Shown here piece by piece: positions 6,629-13,755 of a stretch of DNA of 13,755 nt. Numbering within the stretch: position 1 is the first letter of the stretch; each line of letters starts with the position of its first letter. Made by a program: the position numbers and the translations under genes. This stretch comes from Bacillota bacterium (lineage in GTDB: Bacteria; Bacillota_A; Clostridia; Clostridiales; Clostridiaceae): NCBI GenBank assembly GCA_021837545.1, contig JAKBFR010000058.1:1-13755 (forward strand), read 5' to 3'. The notes under the pieces were generated by a model that ran no database searches, had not been told where the DNA came from, and was given only the letters and a program-made list of their open reading frames with translations.

Positions 6629-8296
6629 ATGAAAAATGAAAGAGCGAAGGTAAAAATAATTCCTCTTGGCGGCATAAATGAAATTGGGAAAAACATAACA
6701 GCTATTGAATATAAGGAAGATATTATAGTAATAGATTGTGGATTAAAATTCCCAGATGACGATATGTTTGGAATAGATATTGTAATACCAGATATTTCAT
6801 ATCTAATTAAAAATTCCGAAAAGATTAAAGGAATATTTTTAACTCACGGACATGAAGACCATATAGGAGCATTACCTTATGTGTTAAAACAATTAAATGT
6901 TCCGGTTTATGGCACTAAGCTTACTCTCGGTATTGTTGAGACAAAACTAAAAGAACACGGTCTATTAGCTTCAACAGAATTAGTAAGAGTTAAGCCAAAA
7001 GATATAATTAAATTAGATAGCGTTTCAGTAGAATTCATAAAGACGAATCATTCAATTGCAGATTCAGTTGCGATTGCGATTCATACACCACTTGGCGTAG
7101 TACTTCATACGGGAGACTTTAAGATTGACTACACACCAATTGATGGAGAAATGATGGATTTTGCGAGACTAGCTGAATTAGGCAGAAAAGGTGTTTTGGT
7201 AATGATGGCGGATTCAACAAATGTTGAAAGACCGGGATATACTATGACAGAAAGAGTTGTGGGTGAAACATTCTTAAGGCTGTTTAATAAAGCAAGTGGC
7301 AGAATAATAGTTGCTACATTTGCATCTAATGTTCATAGAATTCAACAAATTATTACGGCAGCTGAGGCTTATGAAAAGAAAGTAGCTGTGTCTGGAAGAA
7401 GTATGGAGAATATTGTTCAAGTAGCAATAGAGCTTGGATATCTTACAATTGGAAAAGACGTACTTATTCCAGTAGATGAAATTTCAAAATATCCTAATGA
7501 GAAAGTTGTAATAATAACAACTGGCAGCCAAGGAGAACCTATGTCTGCACTTTCAAGAATGGCAGCTTCAGAACATAGAAAGATTAATGTGGTGCCAGGA
7601 GATACGGTTATTATTTCAGCTACACCAATACCTGGAAATGAAAAGTTGGTTTCAAAGGTTGTAAATCAATTATTTAAAAAAGGTGCTGAGGTAATATATG
7701 ATTCTCAAGAAAAGATTCATGTGTCAGGTCACGCTTGTCAAGAAGAATTGAAACTAATGCACTCATTAGTTAAGCCAAGATTCTTCATTCCAGTCCATGG
7801 AGAATACAGACATTTAAAAAAACATGGAGAACTAGCAATGGAGCTTGGACTATCAGAGAAAAATTTATTGATACCTGAGAATGGCGATGTAATTGAAGTT
7901 GCAAGGAATTATATTAAAAAAAATGGTGCTGTTCTTTCAGGCCAAGTCTTTGTTGACGGACTTGGAGTTGGAGATGTTGGAAATATAGTTTTAAGAGATA
8001 GAAAACATCTTTCGCAAGATGGTATTTTAACAATTGTGGTTACAATGGAAAAGCAAACTGGTAGAATTGTATCTGGTCCAGACATAATTTCAAGAGGATT
8101 CGTATACGTTAGGGAATCAGAAGGACTTATGGATGACGCTAGAGAAATCGTAAAGTCAGTACTTAGAGATTGTGAAGAAAGACAAATTACTGACTGGGCA
8201 ACATTAAAGTCTAAAATGAGGGATCAACTTAGAGAATTCCTTTATGAGAAGACTAAGAGAAAACCTATGATATTACCAATAATTATGGAATTTTAG
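6629..8296 (+). CDS. rnj: Ribonuclease J (metallo-beta-lactamase/beta-CASP RNase)
   Basis: A cytoplasmic dual endo- and 5'-3' exoribonuclease, central to mRNA turnover and rRNA maturation in Firmicutes. Its 555 residues match the usual RNase J length. The metallo-beta-lactamase core has the zinc motif H73-x-H75-x-D77-H78, then H141, D163 (HTGDFK) and H390 (PVHGEYRHL). The beta-CASP insert contains ADSTNVERPGYT and the SGHACQEEL segment, and a C-terminal oligomerisation domain follows from about residue 455. All catalytic ligands are present, so it is probably J1-like and active, though J1 and J2 cannot be firmly separated. AAGGAGG (6616-6622) gives an excellent ribosome site. It follows fur by 62 bases with no strong terminator between. 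Confidence 0.95.
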   Translation: MKNERAKVKIIPLGGINEIGKNITAIEYKEDIIVIDCGLKFPDDDMFGIDIVIPDISYLIKNSEKIKGIFLTHGHEDHIGALPYVLKQLNVPVYGTKLTLGIVETKLKEHGLLASTELVRVKPKDIIKLDSVSVEFIKTNHSIADSVAIAIHTPLGVVLHTGDFKIDYTPIDGEMMDFARLAELGRKGVLVMMADSTNVERPGYTMTERVVGETFLRLFNKASGRIIVATFASNVHRIQQIITAAEAYEKKVAVSGRSMENIVQVAIELGYLTIGKDVLIPVDEISKYPNEKVVIITTGSQGEPMSALSRMAASEHRKINVVPGDTVIISATPIPGNEKLVSKVVNQLFKKGAEVIYDSQEKIHVSGHACQEELKLMHSLVKPRFFIPVHGEYRHLKKHGELAMELGLSEKNLLIPENGDVIEVARNYIKKNGAVLSGQVFVDGLGVGDVGNIVLRDRKHLSQDGILTIVVTMEKQTGRIVSGPDIISRGFVYVRESEGLMDDAREIVKSVLRDCEERQITDWATLKSKMRDQLREFLYEKTKRKPMILPIIMEF

Positions 8297-8322
8297 AATA
8301 TTTGAAATAAATAGTCGAATTG

Positions 8323-8368
8323 TACTAATATAACAAATAATTATTATTTTTTAATTAGTATATTAGTA
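8323..8368. repeat. AT-only inverted repeat downstream of ribonuclease J
   Basis: TACTAATATA (8323-8332) pairs perfectly with TATATTAGTA (8359-8368) around a 26-base A/T loop that holds a smaller AAATAA/TTATTT dyad. It lies 27 bases after the ribonuclease J stop. Without GC pairs or a T run directly after the stem it is a poor intrinsic terminator, but it could stabilise the 3' end of the mRNA. Confidence 0.4.
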
Positions 8369-8394
8369 AATTTTATAATTAATTTCGAATAGGG

Positions 8395-8423
8395 TTGACT
8401 TTTTTTGTTGGAGAGAGTAAAAT
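8395..8423 (+). promoter_or_regulatory. Sigma-A promoter for the typA leader
   Basis: TTGACT (8395-8400) and TAAAAT (8418-8423) are 17 bases apart, each with one mismatch to consensus. The predicted start is near 8430, which gives typA a leader of about 245 bases. Confidence 0.75.
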
Positions 8424-8440
8424 TTAAGACAGTTGTGTAG

Positions 8441-8474
8441 GAAATTGGATGCGTAAAGTGTCCAATTTTCTTTT
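8441..8474 (+). terminator. Terminator-like hairpin close to the typA promoter (possible attenuator)
   Basis: AAATTGGA (8442-8449) pairs with TCCAATTT (8461-8468); four further pairs (8441-8469, 8450-8460, 8451-8459, 8452-8458, three of them G-U) extend the stem, and TTTTCTTTT follows. It begins only about 12 bases after the predicted transcription start, so it could end a very short transcript, or terminate messages from ribonuclease J. The 3' arm can instead form TCCAA/TTGGA (8461-8465 with 8473-8477), a possible competing fold. Confidence 0.5.
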
Positions 8475-8675
8475 GGAAAAAAACAGTTATAGGTTTACAT
8501 AGAATATATATAAGTGGTTTTAGTTAAGTTTATTCATAAAAAATACAAATTTTTAAATATCAAATCAAATAAGAAATTATTTACAATATATACTTAAATT
8601 TTAACGCATGTATATACATAACTATAGACAAACTAATAAAAATTTCGCAGCTAAATGCTGTATGGAGGAATAATA
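8475..8675 (+). other. Remainder of the long typA leader
   Basis: About 200 very AT-rich bases without a coding frame that has a ribosome site. A perfect 12-bp palindrome ATGTATATACAT (8608-8619) could bind a dimeric regulator but may be chance in such DNA. A small CAGC-TAAAT-GCTG hairpin (8648-8660) ends 4 bases before the typA Shine-Dalgarno. No recognised riboswitch class is seen. Confidence 0.4.
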
Positions 8676-10502
8676 ATGGAATTAACTAAAAGAGAAGACA
8701 TAAGAAATATTGCTATCATAGCCCACGTTGACCATGGTAAGACAACTTTAGTAGATGCTTTGCTTAGACAAAGTCATACATTTAGAGTTAATGAAAAAGT
8801 AGAAGAAAGAGTAATGGATTCTAATGACTTAGAAAAAGAAAGAGGAATTACAATTCTTTCAAAAAATACTGCAGTAATTTATAATGATATAAAAATAAAC
8901 ATAGTAGACACCCCAGGACATGCTGATTTTGGTGGAGAAGTTGAACGTGTACTTAAGATGGTTGATTCAGTTCTACTTGTTGTTGATTCTTATGAAGGAC
9001 CAATGCCACAAACTAAATTCGTTTTAAAGAAATCATTAGAACTAGGTTTAAAGCCAATCGTTATAATTAATAAAATAGATAAACCAAATGCTAGACCAAC
9101 AGATGTTATTGATGAAGTATTTGACCTATTTGTAGAACTTGGAGCTAATGATTCACAATTAGATTTCCAAATTATTTATGCATCAGCTAGAGAAGGCTTT
9201 GCAAAATATAATGTAGATGACGAAAATAATGATATGACTCCAATATTTGACACAATATTAAAATATGTTGCACCACCAGAAGGATATGTAGATGAACCAC
9301 TTCAAATGCTTGTTAGTACATTAGATACAAATGCATTTGTTGGAAAAATCGCAATTGGTAAAATACATAGAGGTACAGTGAAGAGAAATCAAACAGTTAC
9401 TTTAATAAAGAGTGATGGATCAACTGGTAATTTCAAAATAACTAGTATATTTACGTATAAGGGATTAAAAAGAGAAGAAGCAGAAGAAGCTTCAATGGGA
9501 GATATAGTTGCAGTAAGTGGTGTTCTTGATGCTAATATAGGTGATACTATAGCAGATTCTACAATGCCAGAAGCACTTCCATTCTTAGAAATAGATGAAC
9601 CAACATTAAACATGAACTTCATGGTTAATGATTCACCATTTGCAGGTCAAGAAGGTGATTTTGTAACATCAAGACATTTAAGAGATAGATTAATGAAGGA
9701 ACTTGAAACAAATGTAAGTTTAAGAGTAAATGAACTTACTCCAGATTGTTTTGAAGTTGCAGGAAGAGGAGAACTTCATCTTTCAGTTCTTATTGAAACA
9801 ATGAGAAGAGAAGGATATGAATTCCAAGTTTCAAAAGCAAATGTTATATTTAGAGAAGAAAATGGCCATAAGGAAGAACCAATGGAGTACTTAACAATTG
9901 ATGTTCCAGAAGAATTTATGGGACCAGTTATGGAAAAACTAGGACCTAGAAAAGCTGAAATGGTTAATATGACATCAGCAGTAAATGGATATACAAGATT
10001 AGAATTCACAGTTCCAGCTAGAGGTCTTATTGGATTCAGAAGTGAATTAATGACTGATACAAAGGGTAACGGAATTATGAATCACGTATTCCATTCATAT
10101 GAAAAGTACAAAGGCGAAATTCCAGGAAGAAGCAGAGGATCAATAGTTTCTTTTGAAACTGGAGATTCAATAGCATATGGATTATATAGTGCTCAAGAAA
10201 GAGGTCAATTGTTCATAGGAGCTGGTGTTCCAGTATACGGTGGTATGGTTGTTGGTGTTTCTGCAAGAGCAGACGATCTTGAAATTAATGTATGTAAAAT
10301 GAAAAAACTTACTAATACAAGATCATCAGGTGCGGATGATGCATTAAAATTAACTCCACCACTTGATATGTCTCTTGAACAATGTTTAGAATTTATAAAT
10401 GGTGATGAATTAGTAGAAGTTACACCAAAAACTATAAGAATGAGAAAAAGAATATTAGATAGTAATGAAAGAAGAAGAACTAGTAGTAGAGCTAAAAAGT
10501 AA
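8676..10502 (+). CDS. typA: Ribosome-associated translational GTPase TypA/BipA
   Basis: A 608-residue GTPase of the EF-G/LepA superfamily that binds the ribosome and aids 50S assembly and growth under stress or cold. G motifs are visible in order: AHVDHGKTT at 16-24 (G1), ERGIT (G2), [11 protein letters not shown] (G3), NKID at 132-135 (G4) and SAREG (G5). The EF-Tu-like beta-barrel, EF-G-like domains and the TypA-specific C-terminal domain ([18 protein letters not shown], then [14 protein letters not shown]) follow. Start ATG 8676 has GGAGG at 8664-8668; an in-frame ATG at 8655 would place that site inside the gene. It is full length, and the basic tail ([10 protein letters not shown]) is typical. 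It has its own promoter and a long leader. Confidence 0.97.
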   Translation: MELTKREDIRNIAIIAHVDHGKTTLVDALLRQSHTFRVNEKVEERVMDSNDLEKERGITILSKNTAVIYNDIKINIVDTPGHADFGGEVERVLKMVDSVLLVVDSYEGPMPQTKFVLKKSLELGLKPIVIINKIDKPNARPTDVIDEVFDLFVELGANDSQLDFQIIYASAREGFAKYNVDDENNDMTPIFDTILKYVAPPEGYVDEPLQMLVSTLDTNAFVGKIAIGKIHRGTVKRNQTVTLIKSDGSTGNFKITSIFTYKGLKREEAEEASMGDIVAVSGVLDANIGDTIADSTMPEALPFLEIDEPTLNMNFMVNDSPFAGQEGDFVTSRHLRDRLMKELETNVSLRVNELTPDCFEVAGRGELHLSVLIETMRREGYEFQVSKANVIFREENGHKEEPMEYLTIDVPEEFMGPVMEKLGPRKAEMVNMTSAVNGYTRLEFTVPARGLIGFRSELMTDTKGNGIMNHVFHSYEKYKGEIPGRSRGSIVSFETGDSIAYGLYSAQERGQLFIGAGVPVYGGMVVGVSARADDLEINVCKMKKLTNTRSSGADDALKLTPPLDMSLEQCLEFINGDELVEVTPKTIRMRKRILDSNERRRTSSRAKK

Positions 10503-10518
10503 TTTTACTAAAAATGCT

Positions 10519-10546
10519 TTGAAATATTAAATAAAATCAATATAAT
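10519..10546 (+). promoter_or_regulatory. Candidate sigma-A promoter of mltG
   Basis: TTGAAA (10519-10524) and a consensus TATAAT (10541-10546) are 16 bases apart. Transcription would start near 10553, inside the left arm of the hairpin that ends the typA message. Confidence 0.6.
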
Positions 10547-10547
10547 T

Positions 10548-10584
10548 AAAGTAAATAGTCTTTATATAGGCTATTTACTTTTAA
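10548..10584 (+). terminator. typA terminator hairpin overlapping the mltG start region
   Basis: AAAGTAAATAGTC (10548-10560) pairs with GGCTATTTACTTT (10569-10581), a 13-bp stem with one G-U pair and an 8-base loop, ending in a short T tract. The T tract is weak and the stem AT-rich, so termination may be partial. It lies 45 bases after the typA stop and just before the mltG ribosome site. Confidence 0.6.
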
Positions 10585-10604
10585 TTGTATCTAGGAGAAA
10601 GTTT

Positions 10605-11630
10605 ATGAAAGAATATAAACTCTTTAGAAAATTAATATTGTTATTTATAATTTTTGCATTTTGCATAGGATTTATTATTGTAATTTCGTATAATAAAGTA
10701 ATAGAAAAGCCATTAAAATCAGATGCGAATACAATTATTATTGAAGTAAAGCAAGGCGAAGGGTTTAATGATATATTAAATAAGTTAGATAAAGAAAATA
10801 ATTTATCTAATAAACTTTTGCTTAAAGTAAAATTAGCCATAGATAAAACAGATATAAACTTAAGAGAAGGCATATATGAAATAGATACTAATACAACACT
10901 AGCAAATTTAATAAACTCGCTAGAAAACAGCGATGGCGATAAAGATTTAGTGAAGTTAACAATTCCGGAAGGATACTCAATAGAAGAGATTGCGAGTACA
11001 GTAGAAGAAAAAGGCCTTTGTTCTAAAGTTGAATTTCTAAAAGCAGTTAAAAATTATGAATTACCTAAATATGTTAAGTCTAACGATAAAAAAAGATATA
11101 ATTTAGAAGGATTTTTATATCCAGATACATATTTGATAGAAAAAAACTGCGATGCAAATTATATAATTAAGATTATGTTAAATCGATTTGAAGAGATATT
11201 AACGCAAGTAAAGGATGAAACCAAAGTTGATATAAAATCAGAAGATGTGGAAAAGATAATTAATATAGCTTCTATGATAGAAAAAGAAGCAAAAGTCCAA
11301 AAAGATAGACCGTTAATTTCATCTGTTATTTATAATAGATTAGAAAAGGATATCAAACTTCAATTAGATGCTGCAGTAATTTATGGTTTAGGATATCATG
11401 TAGACGTAGTACTAAATAAGCATTTACTAATAGATTCACCATATAATGTTTATAAATATAAGGGATTACCAGTAGGCCCTATAGCAAATCCAGGAATTGA
11501 TTGCATTAAAGCTGCATTGATTCCAGAAAAAACAGATTATTTATATTATATTTTGCAAAAAGATGGATCTCATTATTTTACTAACAATTATAATGATTTT
11601 TTAAAGAAGAAGGAAGAACTAGGATATTAA
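10605..11630 (+). CDS. mltG: Endolytic murein transglycosylase MltG (YceG/YrrL)
   Basis: A 341-residue membrane-anchored lytic transglycosylase that cuts nascent peptidoglycan strands and so sets glycan chain length. One N-terminal transmembrane helix (about residues 9-28) follows a short basic cytoplasmic stretch; the rest is extracytoplasmic. A LysM-like segment (residues about 40-110) precedes the catalytic YceG domain with LEGFLYPDTY, the active-site motif ASMIEKEA with candidate catalytic E226, then PLISSVIYNRL, LQLDAAVIYGLG, SPYNVYKYKGLPVGPIANPG and the C-terminal YYILQKDGSHYFT. AGGAG (10593-10597) is 7 bases before ATG 10605. The order before yrrM/trmR matches B. subtilis yrrL. Confidence 0.94.
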   Translation: MKEYKLFRKLILLFIIFAFCIGFIIVISYNKVIEKPLKSDANTIIIEVKQGEGFNDILNKLDKENNLSNKLLLKVKLAIDKTDINLREGIYEIDTNTTLANLINSLENSDGDKDLVKLTIPEGYSIEEIASTVEEKGLCSKVEFLKAVKNYELPKYVKSNDKKRYNLEGFLYPDTYLIEKNCDANYIIKIMLNRFEEILTQVKDETKVDIKSEDVEKIINIASMIEKEAKVQKDRPLISSVIYNRLEKDIKLQLDAAVIYGLGYHVDVVLNKHLLIDSPYNVYKYKGLPVGPIANPGIDCIKAALIPEKTDYLYYILQKDGSHYFTNNYNDFLKKKEELGY

Positions 11631-11687
11631 TATATCCGAAAATTAATATATATGGATGTTTAATGTGGAGAATAAATTTGGGATTTT

Positions 11688-11821
11688 AATTGTCAATTGT
11701 CAATTATCAATGTTCAATTGTGGTGGGAATTCTTACAGAATTTCTTAAATATATTTTCAAATTCCATGGGAATTTTTCAGCTCATTGAAAATTGGACATT
11801 GGGCATTGAGAATTGAAAATT
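11688..11821. mobile_element. MITE-like repetitive element with 34-bp imperfect terminal inverted repeats
   Basis: The ends 11688-11721 and 11788-11821 are inverted repeats with 27 of 34 positions matching, both built on a 7-base rhythm like AATTGTC. The interior holds two perfect small dyads, AATTCT-TAC-AGAATT (11728-11742) and AAATTCC-ATG-GGAATTT (11759-11775). It has no coding capacity. It fills most of the gap between mltG and trmR and ends 15 bases before the trmR ribosome site. I see no clear target-site duplication. Size, structure and lack of genes suggest a non-autonomous element or a structured intergenic repeat; clostridial genomes carry repeats of this general look, but the family name is unknown to me. 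Confidence 0.7.
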
Positions 11822-11826
11822 ATAAT
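11799..11826 (+). promoter_or_regulatory. Candidate promoter at the right end of the MITE-like element, for trmR-trhP
   Basis: A consensus TATAAT at 11821-11826 begins on the last base of the element; a weak -35 box TTGGGC (11799-11804) lies 16 bases upstream inside its right repeat. Transcription would start near 11833, leaving a 16-base leader. The weak -35 keeps confidence low. Confidence 0.35.
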
Positions 11827-11848
11827 ATTAAAATTGTGGAGGAAATTT

Positions 11849-12493
11849 ATGAGCGAAATTACATATGACTATATGGAAGAATATATTAGAGGCTTAATTC
11901 CTGATAGAGATGGTACTTTAAAAGAAATAGAAGATTTTGCAAGGGAAAATAGGGTTCCTATTGTTCAAAAGGAAACTGGTGTGTTTCTTGAATTTATGAC
12001 TAGTATGAAAAAGCCTAAAAGAATATTAGAACTTGGAACCGCTGTAGGTTTTTCAGCAATACTAATGTATGAAGCTTCAGGGAATGAACCAGAAATTATA
12101 ACAATTGAACGTGATGAAAAAATGATAGAATTAGCTACTTTAAATTTAGAAAAGTTTAATTTAAGCCATAAAATAAAGATTGAGCAAGGGGATTGCTTAG
12201 AAGTTTTAGAAAAGCTAAATGAACCATTTGATTTGATTTTTATGGATGCAGGCAAAGGTCATTATAATCATTTTTTGCCTCATTGTTTAAGATTACTTAA
12301 AGAAGATGGTATAATAGTAGCCGATAATGTTTTATTTAGAGGCATGGTTGCATCACAAGAATTAGTTAAAAGAAGAAAAATAACAATAGTAAAAAGAATG
12401 AGGACTTATTTGGAATTAGTTACTCAAGATAAAAACTTAATAACATCTGTCATACCTATGGGAGATGGGATTGCAGTTACTAAGAGGAGGTAA
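11849..12493 (+). CDS. trmR: tRNA 5-hydroxyuridine methyltransferase TrmR (YrrM, O-methyltransferase family 3)
   Basis: A 214-residue SAM-dependent methyltransferase of the COMT-like family. In B. subtilis TrmR methylates 5-hydroxyuridine to 5-methoxyuridine at wobble position 34 of several tRNAs. The SAM site is ILELGTAVG at 59-67; the divalent metal ligands expected for the family are D133 (FMDAGKGHY), D159 and N160 (ADNV). The start at ATG 11849 is supported by GTGGAGG at 11836-11842; the longer frame from TTG 11813 would start inside the MITE-like element. Its last two codons (AGG AGG) form the Shine-Dalgarno of the next gene, which makes the enzyme of the preceding biosynthetic step. Confidence 0.9.
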   Translation: MSEITYDYMEEYIRGLIPDRDGTLKEIEDFARENRVPIVQKETGVFLEFMTSMKKPKRILELGTAVGFSAILMYEASGNEPEIITIERDEKMIELATLNLEKFNLSHKIKIEQGDCLEVLEKLNEPFDLIFMDAGKGHYNHFLPHCLRLLKEDGIIVADNVLFRGMVASQELVKRRKITIVKRMRTYLELVTQDKNLITSVIPMGDGIAVTKRR

Positions 12494-12499
12494 ATTAAA

Positions 12500-13720
12500 A
12501 TGATAAGACCAGAAATTTTAGCACCAGCAGGAAATTTAGACAAACTTAAAATAGCAATAGATTTTGGGGCTGATGCAGTATACCTTGGAGGAAGCAAACT
12601 TAATTTAAGAGCTTTTGCTGATAATTTTACAAATGAAAAATTAAAAGAAGGCGTAGAATATGCACATGAAAGAAACAGAAAAGTTTATGTGACAATGAAT
12701 GTCTTTCCTCATAATGAAGATTTAAGTGGAGTTGAGGAATATTTAAAAGAGTTATATGAAATAGGAATTGATGCAATAATAGCATCGGATCCAGCAATAA
12801 TATCTGCTGCAAGAGAAGTTGTACCAGAATTAGAAATTCATTTAAGTACTCAAGCCAATAATGTTAATTGGAGAGCAGCTAAGTTTTGGTATGATCAAGG
12901 TGTCAAAAGAATAGTTATGGCAAGAGAGCTAAGTTTAATTGAAATTAAGCAAATGAAAGATAATTTGCCAGAAGATTGTGAAATTGAAGCTTTTGTTCAT
13001 GGAGCAATGTGTATAAGTTATTCAGGAAGATGTTTCCTTTCTAATTATATGGTTGGAAGAGATGCCAATAGAGGTGCTTGTGCTCAACCATGCAGATATA
13101 ATTATAGTTTGGTTGAAGAAAAAAGACCAGGGGAATATTACCCTATAGTTGAAGATGAAAATGGAACATATATAATGAATTCAAAAGATTTATGCATGAT
13201 TGAACATATTGATGATGTTATTAAGGCAGGCGTATATTCGCTTAAAATTGAAGGAAGAATGAAAAGTTTATATTATGTAGCGGCTGTGGTTAAATCTTAT
13301 AAGCAAGCTGTAGATGCATATATGAAGGATCCTGAGAATTATAAGTTTGATCCAAAATGGATGGAGAATTTAAACAATGTAAGTCATAGACAATATCATA
13401 CAGGTTTTTATTATGGGCAAAATAATGAACAAGTGTATGAAGATTCTGGATATATAAGAAATGCAGATATAGTTGGAATTGTAAGAGCATATGATGAAGA
13501 AACAAAAATAGCGACAATTGAACATAAAAACAAAGTTTTAAATGGAGATACAGTTGAAGTTTTAAGACCAGAAGGCGATAATTTTGAAATTGTACTTCAT
13601 GATATGACTGAAGAAAATGGAACTCCAATTGAGAAAGCAGCCAGAGCACAAATGACGTATAAAGTGAAAGTGGATATGCCACTAGCACCAAAAGATTTAC
13701 TAATTAAAAATAAAGAATAA
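12500..13720 (+). CDS. trhP: tRNA 5-hydroxyuridine synthesis protein TrhP (peptidase U32 family, YrrO-like)
   Basis: A 406-residue U32-family protein. In B. subtilis and E. coli, TrhP proteins make 5-hydroxyuridine at position 34 of tRNA with a prephenate-derived cofactor pathway, the substrate for TrmR methylation. The N-terminal barrel starts PEILAPAGNLDKLKIA and includes DAVYLGG and HLSTQANN. The cysteine set C171-x6-C178-x15-C194-x3-C198, in AMCISYSGRC and GACAQPCR, probably binds an iron-sulfur cluster; C232 follows in SKDLCMI, then KIEGRMKS. The C-terminal beta domain is complete. Older annotation would call it a collagenase-like protease, which is probably wrong. AGGAGG at 12485-12490 lies within the trmR end, with a 6-base gap between genes, indicating translational coupling. 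Confidence 0.93.
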   Translation: MIRPEILAPAGNLDKLKIAIDFGADAVYLGGSKLNLRAFADNFTNEKLKEGVEYAHERNRKVYVTMNVFPHNEDLSGVEEYLKELYEIGIDAIIASDPAIISAAREVVPELEIHLSTQANNVNWRAAKFWYDQGVKRIVMARELSLIEIKQMKDNLPEDCEIEAFVHGAMCISYSGRCFLSNYMVGRDANRGACAQPCRYNYSLVEEKRPGEYYPIVEDENGTYIMNSKDLCMIEHIDDVIKAGVYSLKIEGRMKSLYYVAAVVKSYKQAVDAYMKDPENYKFDPKWMENLNNVSHRQYHTGFYYGQNNEQVYEDSGYIRNADIVGIVRAYDEETKIATIEHKNKVLNGDTVEVLRPEGDNFEIVLHDMTEENGTPIEKAARAQMTYKVKVDMPLAPKDLLIKNKE

Positions 13721-13755
13721 AATACTTATTATATGTAAAAAAAATTTTTCTTTGA

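Noticed and set aside
13290..13691. Open frame on the - strand, 133 codons, inside trhP
   Set aside because: The product is a leucine/histidine/tyrosine-rich shadow of trhP codons with no recognisable domain or ribosome site.
12500..13720. Collagenase-like protease function for the U32 protein
   Set aside because: The adjacent TrmR gene and the cysteine set point to the tRNA hydroxylation branch of U32; no protease catalytic site is visible.
1..13755. CRISPR array, prophage, toxin-antitoxin or defence system
   Set aside because: No regularly spaced repeats with unique spacers, no integrase or phage genes and no small gene pairs of that kind are present.

Overview
The window reads as a low-GC Firmicute chromosome, most likely Clostridium sensu stricto. 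The DNA is strongly AT-rich, codons are A/T-ending with AGA for arginine, and the proteins are clostridial in character. Every recognised gene is on the + strand. The gene order follows the well-known Bacillus subtilis cluster yrrI-alaS-yrzL-yrrK-yrzB-yrrL-yrrM-yrrN/O, so this is a conserved housekeeping locus and not a defence island or prophage. I see no tRNA, rRNA, CRISPR array or transposase.

Layout. At the left edge (1 to about 75) is a short, less AT-rich stretch that may be the tail of an upstream gene. A PRC-barrel protein (137-637) overlaps an AI-2E-family membrane protein (618-1646). Then comes a strong sigma-A promoter and an alanine T-box leader (specifier GCU) driving alaS (2160-4799); about 235 bp of repeats and small hairpins separate the T-box terminator from alaS. 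Next are ireB (4936-5193), an intrinsic terminator, ruvX (5247-5663), a DUF1292 protein (5778-6056), a Fur-type regulator (6102-6566) and ribonuclease J (6629-8296). A 379-bp gap holds a promoter, a terminator-like hairpin and a long leader for typA (8676-10502). mltG (10605-11630) has its own promoter interleaved with the typA terminator. A 134-bp MITE-like element (11688-11821) then precedes trmR (11849-12493), which is tightly coupled to trhP (12500-13720).

How the genes fit together. Most serve translation and RNA metabolism: AlaRS charges tRNA-Ala, TrhP and TrmR make 5-hydroxyuridine and then 5-methoxyuridine at wobble position 34, TypA is a ribosome-associated GTPase, RNase J processes and degrades RNA, and RuvX is a RuvC-fold nuclease linked to rRNA processing. 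MltG (peptidoglycan strand release) and IreB (substrate of a PASTA-kinase pathway) touch the cell envelope. Fur is a metal-dependent repressor.

I found no clearly undescribed system. The observations most worth checking are non-coding: a hairpin between the Shine-Dalgarno and start codon of ireB, an early terminator in the typA leader, the MITE-like element whose right end forms a candidate promoter for trmR-trhP, repeat insertions in the alaS leader, and the overlapping typA terminator and mltG promoter.
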